Assembly (NCBI GenBank): GCA_018857735.1
Contig: JABMCL010002130.1
Coordinates: 687,501 to 751,500, forward strand
DNA length: 64,000 bases
Direction of reading: 5' to 3'
Origin: Alviniconcha marisindica
Taxonomy: Eukaryota; Mollusca; Gastropoda; Provannidae
Under the pieces are notes generated by a model. The model ran no database searches, was not told where the DNA came from, and worked only from the letters and a program-made list of their open reading frames with translations. Of the stretch, positions 50,758-62,240 are shown one piece after another; position 1 is the stretch's first letter, and each line of letters begins with the position of its first letter. The position numbers and the translations under genes were made by a program.

Positions 50758-51378
50758 TAATTTCCCCACAACAACAACTGTCCCTTCTCCTACCCGTCCC
50801 CACAACAACAACTGTACTCTGTCTCTCCCCCCTCCCCCCTCCCAACACACCAACAGCTGTACTCTCCCCCCCCCCAACAACAGCTGTACTCTGTTCCTCC
50901 CCCTCCCCCGCCAAACACACCAAGAACTGTACTCTCCCCCCCCCCCCAACAACAGCTGTACTCTGTCTCTCCCCCCTCCCCCGCCAAACACACCAAGAAC
51001 TGTACTCCCCCCGCCCCCTCCCCCCCACAACAACAACTGTACTTCTGTCTCCCCCCCTCCCCCCTCCCCCGCCAAACACACCAAGAACTGTACTCTCCCC
51101 CCCCCCCCCCCCCACACACACAACAACAACTGTACTCTGTCTCGCCCCCTCCCCCGCCAAACACACCAAGACTGTACTCCCCCCCCCCCCCCCACAACAA
51201 CAACTGTACTCTGTCTCTCCCCCCTCCCCCGCCAAACACACCAAGAACTGTACTCTCCCCCCCCCCCCCCCACAACAACAACTGTACTCTGTCTCTCCCC
51301 CATCCCCCGCCAACACACACCAAGAACTGTACTCTCTCCTCCCCCCTCCCCCTCCCCCCCCCCCCCCCCCCCCCCCGC
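50758..51378. repeat. C-rich minisatellite of about 70 bp unit, about 8 copies
   Basis: Units contain ACAACAACTGTACTCTGTCT, CTCCCCCCTCCCCCGCCAAA and CACACCAAGAACTGTACTC with C7-C16 runs. Strong strand bias: the minus strand is almost all G runs. Confidence 0.93.
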
Positions 51379-51539
51379 CACCACACACTCGCTTACCAGT
51401 CACGGATACTGCCACAATTCGAGTGCTGCAGCTGCTTTCTTTTTTTCTCTCTCGCTGAAAAGTGCACGGTTTTAACTGCAAATAGTGGTGTGCAGCTGCA
51501 GCTCTCAAAGTGTAGGGGGTGCGACCACAGTCATAATTA

Positions 51540-51575
<36 letters not shown>

Positions 51576-51633
51576 CCCCGTGTGCGTGTGCGTGCGTGCG
51601 TGCTGTGCGTGCTGCGTGTTGGGGGGGGCGTGT

Positions 51634-51690
<57 letters not shown>

Positions 51691-51767
51691 TGTGTGTCAG
51701 TGTGTGTGCGTGTGTGTGTGTGTGTGTGTGCGTGTGTGTCAGTGTGCGTGCGTGCGTGTGTGTGTGA
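51634..51767. repeat. (GT)n with GTCA and GCGT interruptions
   Basis: About 130 bp of GT with a few changes. Confidence 0.97.
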
Positions 51768-51959
51768 ATTTACACTCTGATACATTAACCCCCGCCGCCG
51801 CCTTTGGGGTGAGGGGTGGGGGGTGGTGTCCAGCAAACAGGGGGAAGTTTTATATACATCATAATATAAACGGCAACACTGCCAACGGACGGGCAGTGTG
51901 TGCACTCAGCTGGCCCGGCCCCGCGTTCAGTGATGGAGCGACAGGAGTCAGGGACTCAC

Positions 51960-52080
51960 CAGCGTGGACAAGGAGGTCGCTGCGCGGTACTGACACTCGC
52001 TTGTCCAGGCGACAAATCACAGAACTGTGCTGACTGATTGCAAGTCGACCCATTGTAGGCTCTGCGTTGACCTTGCCCAT
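51960..52080 (-). CDS. Possible minus-strand exon with strong donor
   Basis: From ATG (complement of 52078-52080) the frame reads MGKVNAEPTMGRLAISQHSS and RLDKRVSVPRSDLLVHA, ending at GCTG|GTGAGTCCC, a near-consensus donor. It is 40 codons plus one base. No family is recognised and there is no second exon to join. A 41-base C run (52105-52145) lies directly upstream. Confidence 0.25.
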
Positions 52081-52102
52081 GTAGGCCTACTATCGTGCGA
52101 TC

Positions 52103-52104
<2 letters not shown>

Positions 52105-52145
<41 letters not shown>
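52105..52145. repeat. Poly-C run of about 41 bases
   Basis: The longest C homopolymer of the window. Other long C or G runs occur near 19509, 23926, 55921, 59174 and 59632. Confidence 0.95.
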
Positions 52146-52490
52146 ACACACACCCCTCCCCCCTTCGTGTGCCTGCCTGCCTGCCTATAACTGATATCTA
52201 TTTGCGAGATGAGCTTGGGGATTCCCAGTGGGTAACAGCTACAGGACTAGAGTTGTCTTTCTGGCTTTACGAAATACTGATTCCAGCTTGTTTCCGTACA
52301 TTGAAAACATGGTTTTTGGAGGGGGGGGGGGGGTTGACCTTTCCCCTGTGCCTCTACCAATGCGTTGGTGGCAGTTATCAGTCGTACGTACTCTTGCTTC
52401 TGGAAATAAAGATCTGGTCGTGGGCCGATTGGTCCAGTGAAATACCTTTAACATGCCGCTGGGAGTACCCGGACCGCGTGCCCAAAGGCC

Positions 52491-52820
52491 TAGCTCGGCG
52501 TTGGTGACTTGATCAGTCAACTGCAGTTTATGCACACACAGCTAGGCGTTGGTGACTTGATCAGTCAACTGCAGTTTATGCACACACAGCTCGGGGTTGG
52601 TGACTTGATCCGTCACATGCAGTTTATACACACACAGCTCGGCGTTGGTGACTTGACACGTCACATGCAGTTTATGCACACACAGCTCGGCGTTGGTGAC
52701 TTGATCCGTCACATGCAGTTTATACACACACAGCTCGGCGTTGGTGACTTGACACGTCACATGCAGTTTATGCACACACAGCTCGGCGTTGGTGACTTGA
52801 TCAGTCAAATGCAGTTTACG
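52491..52820. repeat. 48-bp minisatellite, 7 copies
   Basis: Unit CGGCGTTGGTGACTTGATCA plus GTCAACTGCAGTTTATGCAC and ACACAGCT. Units 3-6 alternate GATCCGTCACATG and GACACGTCACATG, a 96-bp higher-order repeat. Confidence 0.95.
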
Positions 52821-52882
52821 CACACACACCGAAATCCATTCATTTGCTGTGTTCTGATCCAATCGTCAGTGGGATATGTGGG

Positions 52883-53060
52883 AGCGGGGATAGCTCAGTG
52901 GTTACAGCGCCGGACTCGTAACTGAAAGTCGAGGGTTCGAGTCCCTGCAGGACTCAGAGGTCAGGAGTTGTGTGAAAGTCGAGGTGGCCGTCCTGGGCTC
53001 CCGTCCCTAATAAGCCTACGGTTTGTGTGGACGTAAAGCAACAGTCAACCAACCAACCCG
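52883..53060 (+). mobile_element. tRNA-derived SINE with intact A- and B-boxes
   Basis: GGGGATAGCTCAGTGGTTAC holds an A-box (TAGCTCAGTGG), and GGGTTCGAGTCC is a perfect B-box 43 bases later. The body GAGGTGGCCGTCCTGGGCTC, GTGTGGACGTAAAGCAACA leads to a CAACCAACCAACC tail. The anticodon arm does not pair, so it is a SINE head rather than a tRNA gene. The body is related to the complement of 63250-63345 and to 60040-60110. Confidence 0.8.
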
Positions 53061-53124
53061 GCAGGTGCGGCGGGAGAGTTTTCTTCTCCGGGCTCAACTT
53101 TCTGTGCTGACTCTCATTTCGGTA

Positions 53125-53300
53125 TCCCTTCCACCCCGTGTTACCGCAGTAGCGCGTAAAAGATCCCAATTATTCTGCCAAAGGTGCAGGTGGCAGGTAA
53201 CAGCTGCACCTTACGTATGTGGTTTGGCATGAAGTGATATGGTGCATGGTGTACTCTGAACGCGCCGAGACGGCAGCTGTTTCACGAGGCACTATCCATG
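53125..53300 (+). mobile_element. Probable dispersed repeat piece
   Basis: GTAGCGCGTAAAAGATCCCA resembles the central part of SINE-like element B (14727-14985; CGCATGTTAAAAATCCCA). Confidence 0.35.
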
Positions 53301-53518
53301 TCAGCGCTGTAAGTACACCACTTTGGTTGGAAAAAAAAATGAAGAATAAAAAAGGCCCATAAAAAGCTAGTCATTCAAGAACAAGCAAATAGGAGGGCAG
53401 TGAGTCTGCTGGAGAACGGAGAATGGCGCTAAAGAAAAAATAAAATTAAAAAAGCGATCATGTGATAACAGCAACAAATGTATCAGGAGTGTCCATTATC
53501 ATCCCCTGTCCCCTAGCG

Positions 53519-53646
53519 CGCGCACACACACACACGCACGCACGCACGCACGCACGCACGCACACACACGCCACGCATGCACGCACACCACACACACAAC
53601 AGGCACGCACGCATAAACACAAAGACATAGATACACACTGCAAAAC

Positions 53647-53685
<39 letters not shown>

Positions 53686-53740
53686 CATGCATGCACGCAT
53701 AAACACACACAAAGACACAGATACACACACGCATGCCTGC

Positions 53741-53787
<47 letters not shown>

Positions 53788-53790
53788 ACA

Positions 53791-53842
<52 letters not shown>
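53519..53842. repeat. CA/GCAC/GA microsatellite compound
   Basis: Repeated blocks of CA, GCAC, ACACAAAGACACAGATACAC and a GA stretch; two copies of the AAAGACATAGATACACAC block form a higher-order repeat. Confidence 0.95.
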
Positions 53843-53847
<5 letters not shown>

Positions 53848-54187
53848 AGGCGATTCTGCTAAAGCACTACATTTTCTCTGCCTGCTGACGCCCCCTGATT
53901 TCATCTCAAAGCATTGTTTTCGGGGAAATTACCCAAATGTACGTGCCGCGTAACGGGAAAAATCGCCCTACAAATTGGTTCTTTCCGTTCCGTAACAAGC
54001 ACAGCCCCGCCCCCCTCTCCTAACCCCCTCCCCCCACCCTCCCTCTCTCTCCAGCCTTCACTTCTCTCGATCCCTTGAGAATTTGCATAGAAATCTACGC
54101 GTGACCATGTTCAAAATCCCACACACAGTTAGCGAGGCTTTCACTATCATTACAGCAAGGCTGCAGGCTACCGCTCTAGCCACAAGT

Positions 54188-54770
54188 ACCACGTGCACAC
54201 CGCCAGTATCACATGCACACTGCCAATGCACAACGCCAGTATCACGTGCACACCGCCAGTATCACGTGCACACCGCCAGTACCACGTGTACACCGCCAGT
54301 ATCACGTGCACACCGCCAGTGCACACCGCTAGTATCACGTGCACACCGCCAGTACCACGTGTACACCGCCAGTATCACGTGCACATCGCCAGTACCACGT
54401 GCACACCGCCAGTGCACACCGCCAGTATCACGTGCACACCACCAGTATCACGTTCACACCGCCAGTATCACGTGTACACCGCCAGTATCACGTGCACACC
54501 ACCAGTACCACGTGCACACCATCAGTATCACGTGCACACCGCCAGTACCACGTGCACACCGCCAGTGCACACCGCCACTACCACGTGCACATCGCCAGTA
54601 TCACGTGCACACCGCCAGTACCACGTACACACCACCAGTATCACGTTAACACCGCCAGTATCACGTTAACACCGCCAGTATCAAGTACACACCACCAGTA
54701 TCACGTACACACCGCCAGTGCCAAGTGCACACCGCCAGTACAACGTATACACCGCCAACTGGCAAACAGA
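54188..54770. repeat. 20-bp minisatellite with CACGTG boxes
   Basis: About 28 units of CACACCGCCAGTATCACGTG type. Counting directly, 17 CACGTG palindromes lie between 54188 and 54606. Others are mutated to CACGTA, CACGTT or AAGTG. Some units are 10-bp partials (CACACCGCCAGTG). Confidence 0.95.
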
Positions 54771-54837
54771 GGAGGCGAACAGCAGCAGTGGCCAGTCCGT
54801 GGCCAGTCCGTGGCCAGTCCTCCCAGAGCTCCAGCCT

Positions 54838-55282
54838 TTGTGAGACAGTCCCTGCTCGTCTCAACTCTTCCTTCTTAGTCCCTGCTCGTCTCAACTCTTC
54901 CTTCTTAGTCCCTGCTCGTCTCAACTCTTCCTCCCTTCTTAGTCCCTGCTCGTCTCAACTCTTCCTCCCTTCTTAGTCCCTGCTCGTCTCAACTCTTCCT
55001 TCTTAGTCCCTGCTCGTCTCAACTCTTCCTCCCTTCTTAGTCCCTGCTCATCTCAACCCTTCCTCCTTAGTCCCTGCTCGTCTCAACCCTTCCTTCTCAG
55101 TCCCTGCTCGTCTCAACCCTTCCTTCTTAGTCCCTGCTCGTCTCAACCTTTCCTCCTTAGTCCCTGCTCGTCTCAACCCTTCCTTCTCAGTCCCTGCTCG
55201 TCTCAACCCTTCCTTCTCAGTCCCTGCTCGTCTCAACCCTTCCTTCTCAGTCCCTGCTCGTCTCAACCTTTCCTCCTTACGG
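54838..55282. repeat. 27-31 bp minisatellite, about 15 copies
   Basis: Unit AGTCCCTGCTCGTCTCAACT plus CTTCCTTCTT or CCTTCCTTCTC. ACTCTTCC units fill the left half, ACCCTTCC the right half. Confidence 0.95.
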
Positions 55283-55469
55283 AAGGAAGGGCTATGTGCG
55301 CTGCTCACAGTGGAACCTCTCGGGTCTGTGACAGTTGGCTTCTTCTTTTACCTGTACGGACTGCCAAGGGAAGGAATACTTTGTCTCCACTTTGAAAGGT
55401 ACTGATTTAATTTATATTTTACTGATTTTATTCGTAAATTGTTATCATGCAATGTCGACGGAAGTGTGC

Positions 55470-55498
55470 GTGCGCGCGCGTGGGTGTGTGTGTGTGTG

Positions 55499-55533
<35 letters not shown>

Positions 55534-55544
55534 CGTGCGTGCGA

Positions 55545-55587
<43 letters not shown>

Positions 55588-55619
55588 TGTGTGTGTGTGT
55601 GTGTGTGCGTGTGTGTGTT

Positions 55620-55675
<56 letters not shown>

Positions 55676-55702
55676 CGTGCGCGCGTGCGCGTGTGCGTGT
55701 TC
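55470..55702. repeat. (GT)n/(GCGT)n microsatellite
   Basis: Alternating blocks of GT and GCGT over 230 bp. Confidence 0.97.
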
Positions 55703-55919
55703 CGCGTTTGCCGCTTCTTTTCTCAAAAAAGGCACGGACGAGCTTAAGGACGGATGAGCTTAAGGACGGATGAGCTTACCGCAGAAGAAAACGCAGACGT
55801 GGTAAGGATCAGCTAACTGTTCCGCAGTGGAGAGCTCCGCTTTGGGTTTTGATCGCCAGCCACACGCAACGGCGATCTCCACCGGAGAAAACCCATAACC
55901 ATACATGTGTGGGTGGAGT

Positions 55920-55953
<34 letters not shown>
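55920..55953. repeat. Poly-G run of about 33 bases
   Basis: A pure G homopolymer followed by GT-rich sequence. Confidence 0.95.
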
Positions 55954-55954
<1 letters not shown>

Positions 55955-56287
55955 GTGTGCGTGGGTGTGTGCGGTGCGTGCGTGTGTGTGTGTACGTGTG
56001 TGTGTGTTTAACGCACTGCCAGGTGTGCGTGTGTGAAACTGTATATCTTGCGTGGAAGTTTTTTTTTCTTCTTCTGCAAATTATCACTTATCATTTATTG
56101 ATTCCTGTCTGTCTGTCTGTCTCTCTCTGTCTGTCTCTCTGTCTCTCTCTCTCTCTCTCTGCGTCTATACATAGACAAAGCCTGGTGAAGGCTGCTCAAT
56201 GGAAACTATGTCAATGGCCAATGTTATAAACCCTTGCCAGGATCATTAGCACACGGGGTGGGGGAGGAGGGGGGGGGGGGCGCTCGG

Positions 56288-56462
56288 CAGTAATGAGGCT
56301 GATGGCAGTCGGCAGTAATGAGGCTGATGGCAGTAATGAGGCTGATGACTGTCGGCAGTAATGAGGCTATGGCAGACATGAGGCTTATGGCATTAATGAG
56401 GCTGATGACAGTCGGCAGTAATGAGGCTGATGGCAGTAAGGAGGCTGATGGCAATAATGAGT
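56288..56462. repeat. About 18-bp repeat GGCAGTAATGAGGCTGAT
   Basis: About ten units, some with GACAGTC inserted. Confidence 0.9.
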
Positions 56463-56644
56463 CTACTTTGCTTTCCGGTCTAATTGGGCAAAACCCACGA
56501 GTCCGGCCCCCACTGTTGTTTTAGTGTTCACCTCCGCCCCCAATTGCACGGGCAGCTGGCTGCGGACGGCAGTCCCCGACAGGGCCCAACTCACCCCTGC
56601 TTCTTTGTCTTCCGGCCTCCACTGTTGTTTTAGTCTTCCAAAGT

Positions 56645-57345
56645 AGAAAGACGATCAGGCGGACCTGAGATTGCCACGCCGTGAAACTGTCTGCAGGCGG
56701 CGTAAAGCGTCGGCAGTCCCTGTCTAAACCAGCACACAGAAGAGCCGTGCTAAGCCACCGAGGAGATTGTGACAGCACCCAATGGTCTCAGGGCGACGCT
56801 GGTCCCTTGTAAACCAGTCGAAAGAACGCTCCGTTGTCTTCCAGACTGTAACACGATAAGCCGACTACGAGAATGTGACAGCGCGAAATAGTCTGAAGGC
56901 GACACGAGTCCCTTCTAAATCAGTACGAAGCAGGGGACGTTGTTTTCTCTAGTATAACACGATAAGCCGGCCATAAAATGTGATAGCATGAAATGGTCTG
57001 AAGGCGACACGAATCCGTCCTAAACCAGCACAAAAACGGTCGGTTATCTTCTCAATTATAAAGTATAATATAACTGAGAAGACAACCGATCGTTTTGTTC
57101 TACCTATTTAGGAGCGATTCCTGTTGCCTTCAGACCATTTCATGCTATCACATTTTATGGCCGGCTATAAAAAGAATGATAATCAGCCAGCCATAAGATG
57201 TGAGAGCATGGAATAATCAGAAGGCGACGCGAGAGCCTTCGTAATTAGTAGAAAGAACGGCCTGTTGTTTGTCGAAGTATGACATAATAAGCGAGCCATA
57301 AGATGTGACAGCATGAAATAATCTGATTGCGAAACGAGTCCCTGT
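56645..57345. repeat. Old 106-bp repeat family with one inverted unit
   Basis: Landmark TAAGCC occurs at about 56751, 56857 and 56965, near 106-bp steps, and relatives follow at about 57180 and 57285. Shared text: GTGATAGCATGAAATGGTCT and GAAGGCGACACGAGTCC. One unit (57064-57166) is inverted and pairs with its left neighbour. Confidence 0.85.
56965..57166. repeat. Foldback with about 96-bp arms and 3-base loop
   Basis: The left arm runs from AGCCGGCCATAAAATGTGAT to CTCAATTATA (57060). The loop is AAG. The right arm runs from TATAATATAACTGAGAAG to ATTTTATGGCCGGCT (57166). The outer 40 bases are perfectly complementary; inner parts have scattered mismatches and small gaps. Confidence 0.92.
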
Positions 57346-57349
57346 TGCA

Positions 57350-57460
57350 GCACGTTTTGTCACCCCGACACGTTTTGTCACCCAGGCACGTTTTGTCACC
57401 CCGAAACGTTTTGTCACCCCGGCACGTCTTGTCACCCCGACACGTTCTGTCACCCCGACA
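57350..57460. repeat. About 20-bp minisatellite, 6 copies
   Basis: Unit CACGTTTTGTCACCCCGACA with C/T changes. Confidence 0.93.
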
Positions 57461-57485
57461 AAGATTCACTCGGTGCACGATGTCA

Positions 57486-57597
<112 letters not shown>

Positions 57598-57789
57598 GTT
57601 GTATTATCCACACCTCAGTCCGTGTTAAAGTGAAATTCTGTACCGCCTTGAACAGAGCGCAAGGCTACTGCTGCCTGCAACTCTATGAGCTGTGTCAAAT
57701 ATCATTACACAGAGTGACACGTGGGTTGACCGTGGGTTGTGGATGTCCTGTAGATATATATGTGATAGAATGACTGGTGTGGTTTGATG

Positions 57790-58012
57790 AGGTTGAAAGT
57801 AAACTGTCACCACCAGAATGATTGTGCCTAGATGGGAAACGACGAGAGCCATGTTCATGTTCTTCGTTCACTGTGACGGTGTGAGGGGCAAGGACACCTG
57901 ACAGCGGCCACAGACCTCAACGTCTGAAGAGAAGGGACAGCCGAAGCGGGAAATCGAGCCCACATCCTCCGCTTACCAGTCTAACGCCTTACCGCTGGGC
58001 CACACTGGCTCA
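57790..58012 (-). mobile_element. tRNA-derived SINE (family A), copy 4
   Basis: Sense head GAGCCAGTGTGGCCCAGCGG, AAGGCGTTAGACTGGTAAGC, and B-box-like GGGCTCGATTTCC. Body ends GTGGTGACAGTTTACTTTC. The GGCGTTAGACTGG variant equals that of some units in the array at 30741-31157. Confidence 0.82.
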
Positions 58013-58404
58013 CAAAGCCGGCGCGTTGTTATTTACGACAAGCATTTTCGGCGACAACCTAACAGAAAGTCGCCTTTCTGCACGATTTCCACAGCCTGCA
58101 GAGAAACAAATCGTGACAGTTCGCCATTTTCAAGACATTTTAAAGAAATAATAATAATAACAAAAACGACAGCCGAACTCCATGAGATTGAAGGAAACCT
58201 TAGCAAAAGTGGAGCTGCGAGAGAGCTAGTGGAAGCTAATTACGGCACCGAGCGCTGATCACAACGTCAGGCAGGAAGGGGAAGTACATGCACGTCATCC
58301 CCAGCCAGTTCCCCCATCTAATCAACAGTTAATTGCCAATTACGCCTTGGATGGTGTTCGGTAACCTGCCAATTGGGGCACCGAGCGGCCGCCAAGCGTT
58401 GCTT
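58013..58404. other. Unique sequence, no gene recognised
   Basis: About 390 bp, no repeat and no recognised frame. Confidence 0.4.
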
Positions 58405-58760
58405 CACCGCGCTGCCGTGCTCACCTCCCGGCGCTCACCGCCCTGCCGTGCTCACCTCCCGGCGCTCACCGCCCTGCCGTGCTCACCTCCCGGCGCTCAC
58501 CGCCCTGCCGTGCTCACCTCCCGGTGCTCACCGGGCCATCATCTTCACAACGGTGACGATAACGACAAACGTCACGTGTGTGGAGGGCAAATAGGACTGA
58601 CGTGTGTGGAGCGGAAATAGGACTGACGTGTGTGGAGCAAAAATAGGACTGACGTGTGTGGAGCGGAAATAGGACTGTAGGGCTCACGTGTGTGGAGCGA
58701 AAATAGGACTGACGTGTGGTGACGTGTGTGGAGCGCAAATAGGACTGTGTGTGGAGTGCA
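58405..58760. repeat. 31-bp array followed by 24-bp array
   Basis: Four units of CTGCCGTGCTCACCTCCCGG plus CGCTCACCGCC (58405-58535), then about eight units of ACGTGTGTGGAGCGAAAATA plus GGACTG (58565-58760). Confidence 0.93.
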
Positions 58761-58809
58761 AATAGGACTGAGAGAGAGAGAGAGAGAGGGGGGGGGGGGG
58801 GGGGGGGGC

Positions 58810-59169
58810 AATGTTCAAATATTTCCATTGTACGTTTCTCATGGTTGATCTATGCAACCAAATCTGCAACAGAAGTACCTTTCTGCTTCCAGTTTAAGCT
58901 TCTCAGGGCGCAGCCCTTATTCACCAATAAAGAGCAGGGCGGGTCTGGGGTGGGGGGTGAGGGGGGGTAATGGTTATTAGCTCATATGAAATCGACACGT
59001 TTGTGCTACACAGGTCGGCCTTGTTCATGACGTCACAGGCACAGATTGCCAGACACAACACGGTAGGCATTCACGTGTTTTCGCGATTGTCAAACGTAGA
59101 TTTAAAAATAAGGTATAAACCGTAAATCGGCTGAAAAACTGCTCCTTCATTCTCTCTGTTCATCCCTCC

Positions 59170-59205
<36 letters not shown>

Positions 59206-60039
59206 CCGTCCCTCCCTCCCCCCTCTCCCCCCCCCCCCCCCCCCCCCGTGCCCCCCCCCCTCCTCCACCCCTCTTTCAAAGACTGACCTGACCTGACCGT
59301 GGCCGGGGTACAGGCAGACTGAGGCCAGAGGCCAGGCACCAGACGGCATTTCGACGCCCCGGGGTCTTTTTCGGTGGACTGGAATGCCGTTTGGCCGTTT
59401 TTCTGCTGCCGCAATGTTCGCGCGGACGATGCGAACCCTGTCTGGAGGGGAATTCAGCCACCAATTGTTTCTGACGTTCTGATGTCACCGAAAAGTGGCA
59501 TAAACATATCCAATCCTTGAGACAGGTTCTGATGAAGCTACACAGGTTTGCTTTGACAGCTCGACTATCAAAGCTTTATGCCGGCTTCCAACTGTCTCCC
59601 TTCCTCTCTCCCCTCCCTCCCATCTTCCCTCCCCCCCCCCCCCCCCCCCCCCCCGCCCCGCTCTCCCCGTGTCCGTGGAGGCTTTACTGACTGTGTAATG
59701 CGGAAGGTCTGTGCCTAATACCGAGCCTCCCAGGCTCAATCCGGGCATCGCACAGCGACAGCGGAGTGCGCGGCATTGCGCCACCGTCTCCTTCACCGCG
59801 GTCCTAATCCCTTCTGGGACGGCCGGGCGGCCTCGGGCAGCCGCAGCGGGCAGCCCGTAAGCCCGTGTTCCGGCCCCTATCGAAACAAGGGACGACAGCG
59901 GTCACTGCCTTACGCGTTGTCCACGGGGCAGTGGTCAAATTAAGGGCGACGTCGCCAGCCGCTGACCCCGTTCCCGCGGGGGATTCCCCGAGCAAATACG
60001 CCACGCAGTCCGTCACGCAGTCCGTCACGCAGTCCGACG
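58810..60039. other. Interval with long C-runs, no gene recognised
   Basis: It contains poly-C tracts at 59174-59202, 59229-59247 and 59632-59654 and GC-rich unique sequence 59660-60039. Open frames show no known domain. Confidence 0.4.
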
Positions 60040-60110
60040 CGTTGTGCTCGGAGCTCGGGAGCTGTGTGAAAGTGGAGGTGGCCGCCCAGGGCTCCCCGAC
60101 CCTGACAGTC
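60040..60110 (+). mobile_element. SINE-body fragment
   Basis: GAGCTGTGTGAAAGTGGAGG, then TGGCCGCCCAGGGCTC, resembles GAGTTGTGTGAAAGTCGAGG in the SINE at 52883-53060. Confidence 0.5.
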
Positions 60111-60422
60111 GTTGCGGTCTCTGCGGACGTTGCGCGACAGTGAAGGAACGACGGCCGCCGTGTTGTCGAGCTGGCTGCTGGCCGGCAAACGGCGTCATTC
60201 CTGGCCCCTTGACCACACGTTGTGCAGCTCGCGTGCCGTAAGACTTAACTTGAAACGCTTGTAAAGCGCCGGCCACTAGCAGGAAAAGGAGCTCTGCACT
60301 GTGAGCACAAATCAGACTTAAACCTCCATGTTGAGCCATCAGCAGCGAGAAACGACGGTTACAATGATTACATGCAATTTGTACCGTAAGACGGCAAACA
60401 AACAGCAAGGCCTACATTACAC

Positions 60423-60557
<135 letters not shown>

Positions 60558-60689
60558 TCAACTGAAATAATTTAAGAACAAGCCGAGTTTGCTAACAGTA
60601 GCAGCTTTTAAACAGATATATCTTCAGAGCGGTTTAACTTTTTCAGTGCCTAATATGACACGTTCTGAACTCGTACATTCCTGACTGCC

Positions 60690-62240
60690 AACGTGCTTTG
60701 TACGTTAAGGAGGATTGTAACGTGCTTTGTACGCTAAGGATTGTAACGTGCTTTGTACGTTAAGGAGGACTGTAACATGCTTTGTACGTTAAGAACTTAA
60801 CATGTTTTACGTTAAGGAGGCACTTAGGGCTAACATGCTTTGTACGTTAAGGAGGATGTCAGTACGTTAAGGAGGACTGTAAATGCTTTGTACGTTAAGG
60901 ATTGAACGCTTTGCACGTAAAGGAGGATTGTAACGTGCTTTGTACGTTAAGGAGGATTGTAACGTGCTTTGTACGTTAAGGAGGATTGTAAAGTGCTTTG
61001 TACGTTATGGAGGACTGTAACGTGCTTTGTACGTTATGGAGGACTTCGTGCTTTGACTAGGAAACGTGCTTTGTACGTTAAGGATTGTAACGTGCTTTGT
61101 ACGTTAAGGAGGACTGTAACATGCTTTGTACGTTAAGGAGGACTGTAACATGCTTTGTACGTTAAGGATTGTAACGTGCTTTGCACGTTAAGGAGGATTG
61201 TAACGTGCTTTGTACGTTAAGGAGGATTGTAACGTGCTTTGTACGTTATGGAGGATTGTAACGTGCTTTGTACGTTATGGAGGACTGTAACGTGCTTTGT
61301 ACGTTATGGAGGACTGTAACGTGCTTTGTACGTTAAGGAGGATTGTAACGTGCTTTGTACGTTAAGGAGGATTGTAACGTGCTTTGTACGTTAAGGAGGA
61401 TTGTAAAGTGCTTTGTACGTTATGGAGGACTGTAACGTGCTTTGTACGTTATGGAGGACTGTAACGTGCTTTGTACGTTAAGGAGGATTGTAACGTGCTT
61501 TGTACGTTAAGGAGGATTGTAACGTGCTTTGTAAGTTAAGGAGGATTGTAACGTGCTTTGTACGTTAAGGAGGATTGTAACGAGCTTTGCACGTTAAGGA
61601 GGATTGTAACGTGCTTTGTACGTTAAGGAGGATTGTAACGTGCTTTGTACGTTAAGGAGGATTGTAACGAGCTTTGCACGTTAAGGAGGATTGTAACGTG
61701 CTTTGTAAGTTAAGGAGGATTGTAAAGTGCTTTGTAAGTTAAGGAGGATTGTAACGTGCTTTGTAAGTTAAGGAGGATTGTAACGAGCTTTGCACGTTAA
61801 GGAGGACTGTAACGTGTTTGTACGTTAAGGATTGTAACGTGCTTTGCACGTTAAGGAGGATTGTAACGAGCTTTGCACGTTAAGGAGGACTGTAACGTGC
61901 TTTGTAAGTTAAGGAGGATTGTAACGTGCTTTGTAGTTAAGGAGGATTGTAACGTGCTTTGTAAGTTAAGGAGGATTGTAACGAGCTTTGCACGTTAAGG
62001 AGGATTGTAACGTGCTTTGTAAGTTAAGGAGGATTGTAACGAGCTTTGCACGTTAAGGAGGATTGTAACGTGCTTTGTAAGTTAAGGAGGATTGTAACGA
62101 GCTTTGCACGTTAAGGATTGTAACGTGCTTTGTACGTTAAGGGGGATTGTAACGTGCTTTGTACGTTAAGGGGGATTGTAACGAGCTTTGCACGTTAAGG
62201 AGGACTGTAACGTGCGTTGTACGTTAAGGGGGATTGTCAG
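60690..62240. repeat. 29-bp minisatellite, about 52 copies
   Basis: Unit GTACGTTAAGGAGGATTGTA plus ACGTGCTTT. The left end is irregular (deletions, 60690-61060). The middle is homogeneous. The right (61540-62170) alternates CGTGCTTTGTAAG and CGAGCTTTGCACG as a 58-bp dimer. Confidence 0.96.

Noticed and set aside
52886..52955. tRNA gene with A- and B-boxes
   Set aside because: The anticodon arm does not pair and the sequence continues into a SINE body and an AACC-rich tail, so it is a SINE head.
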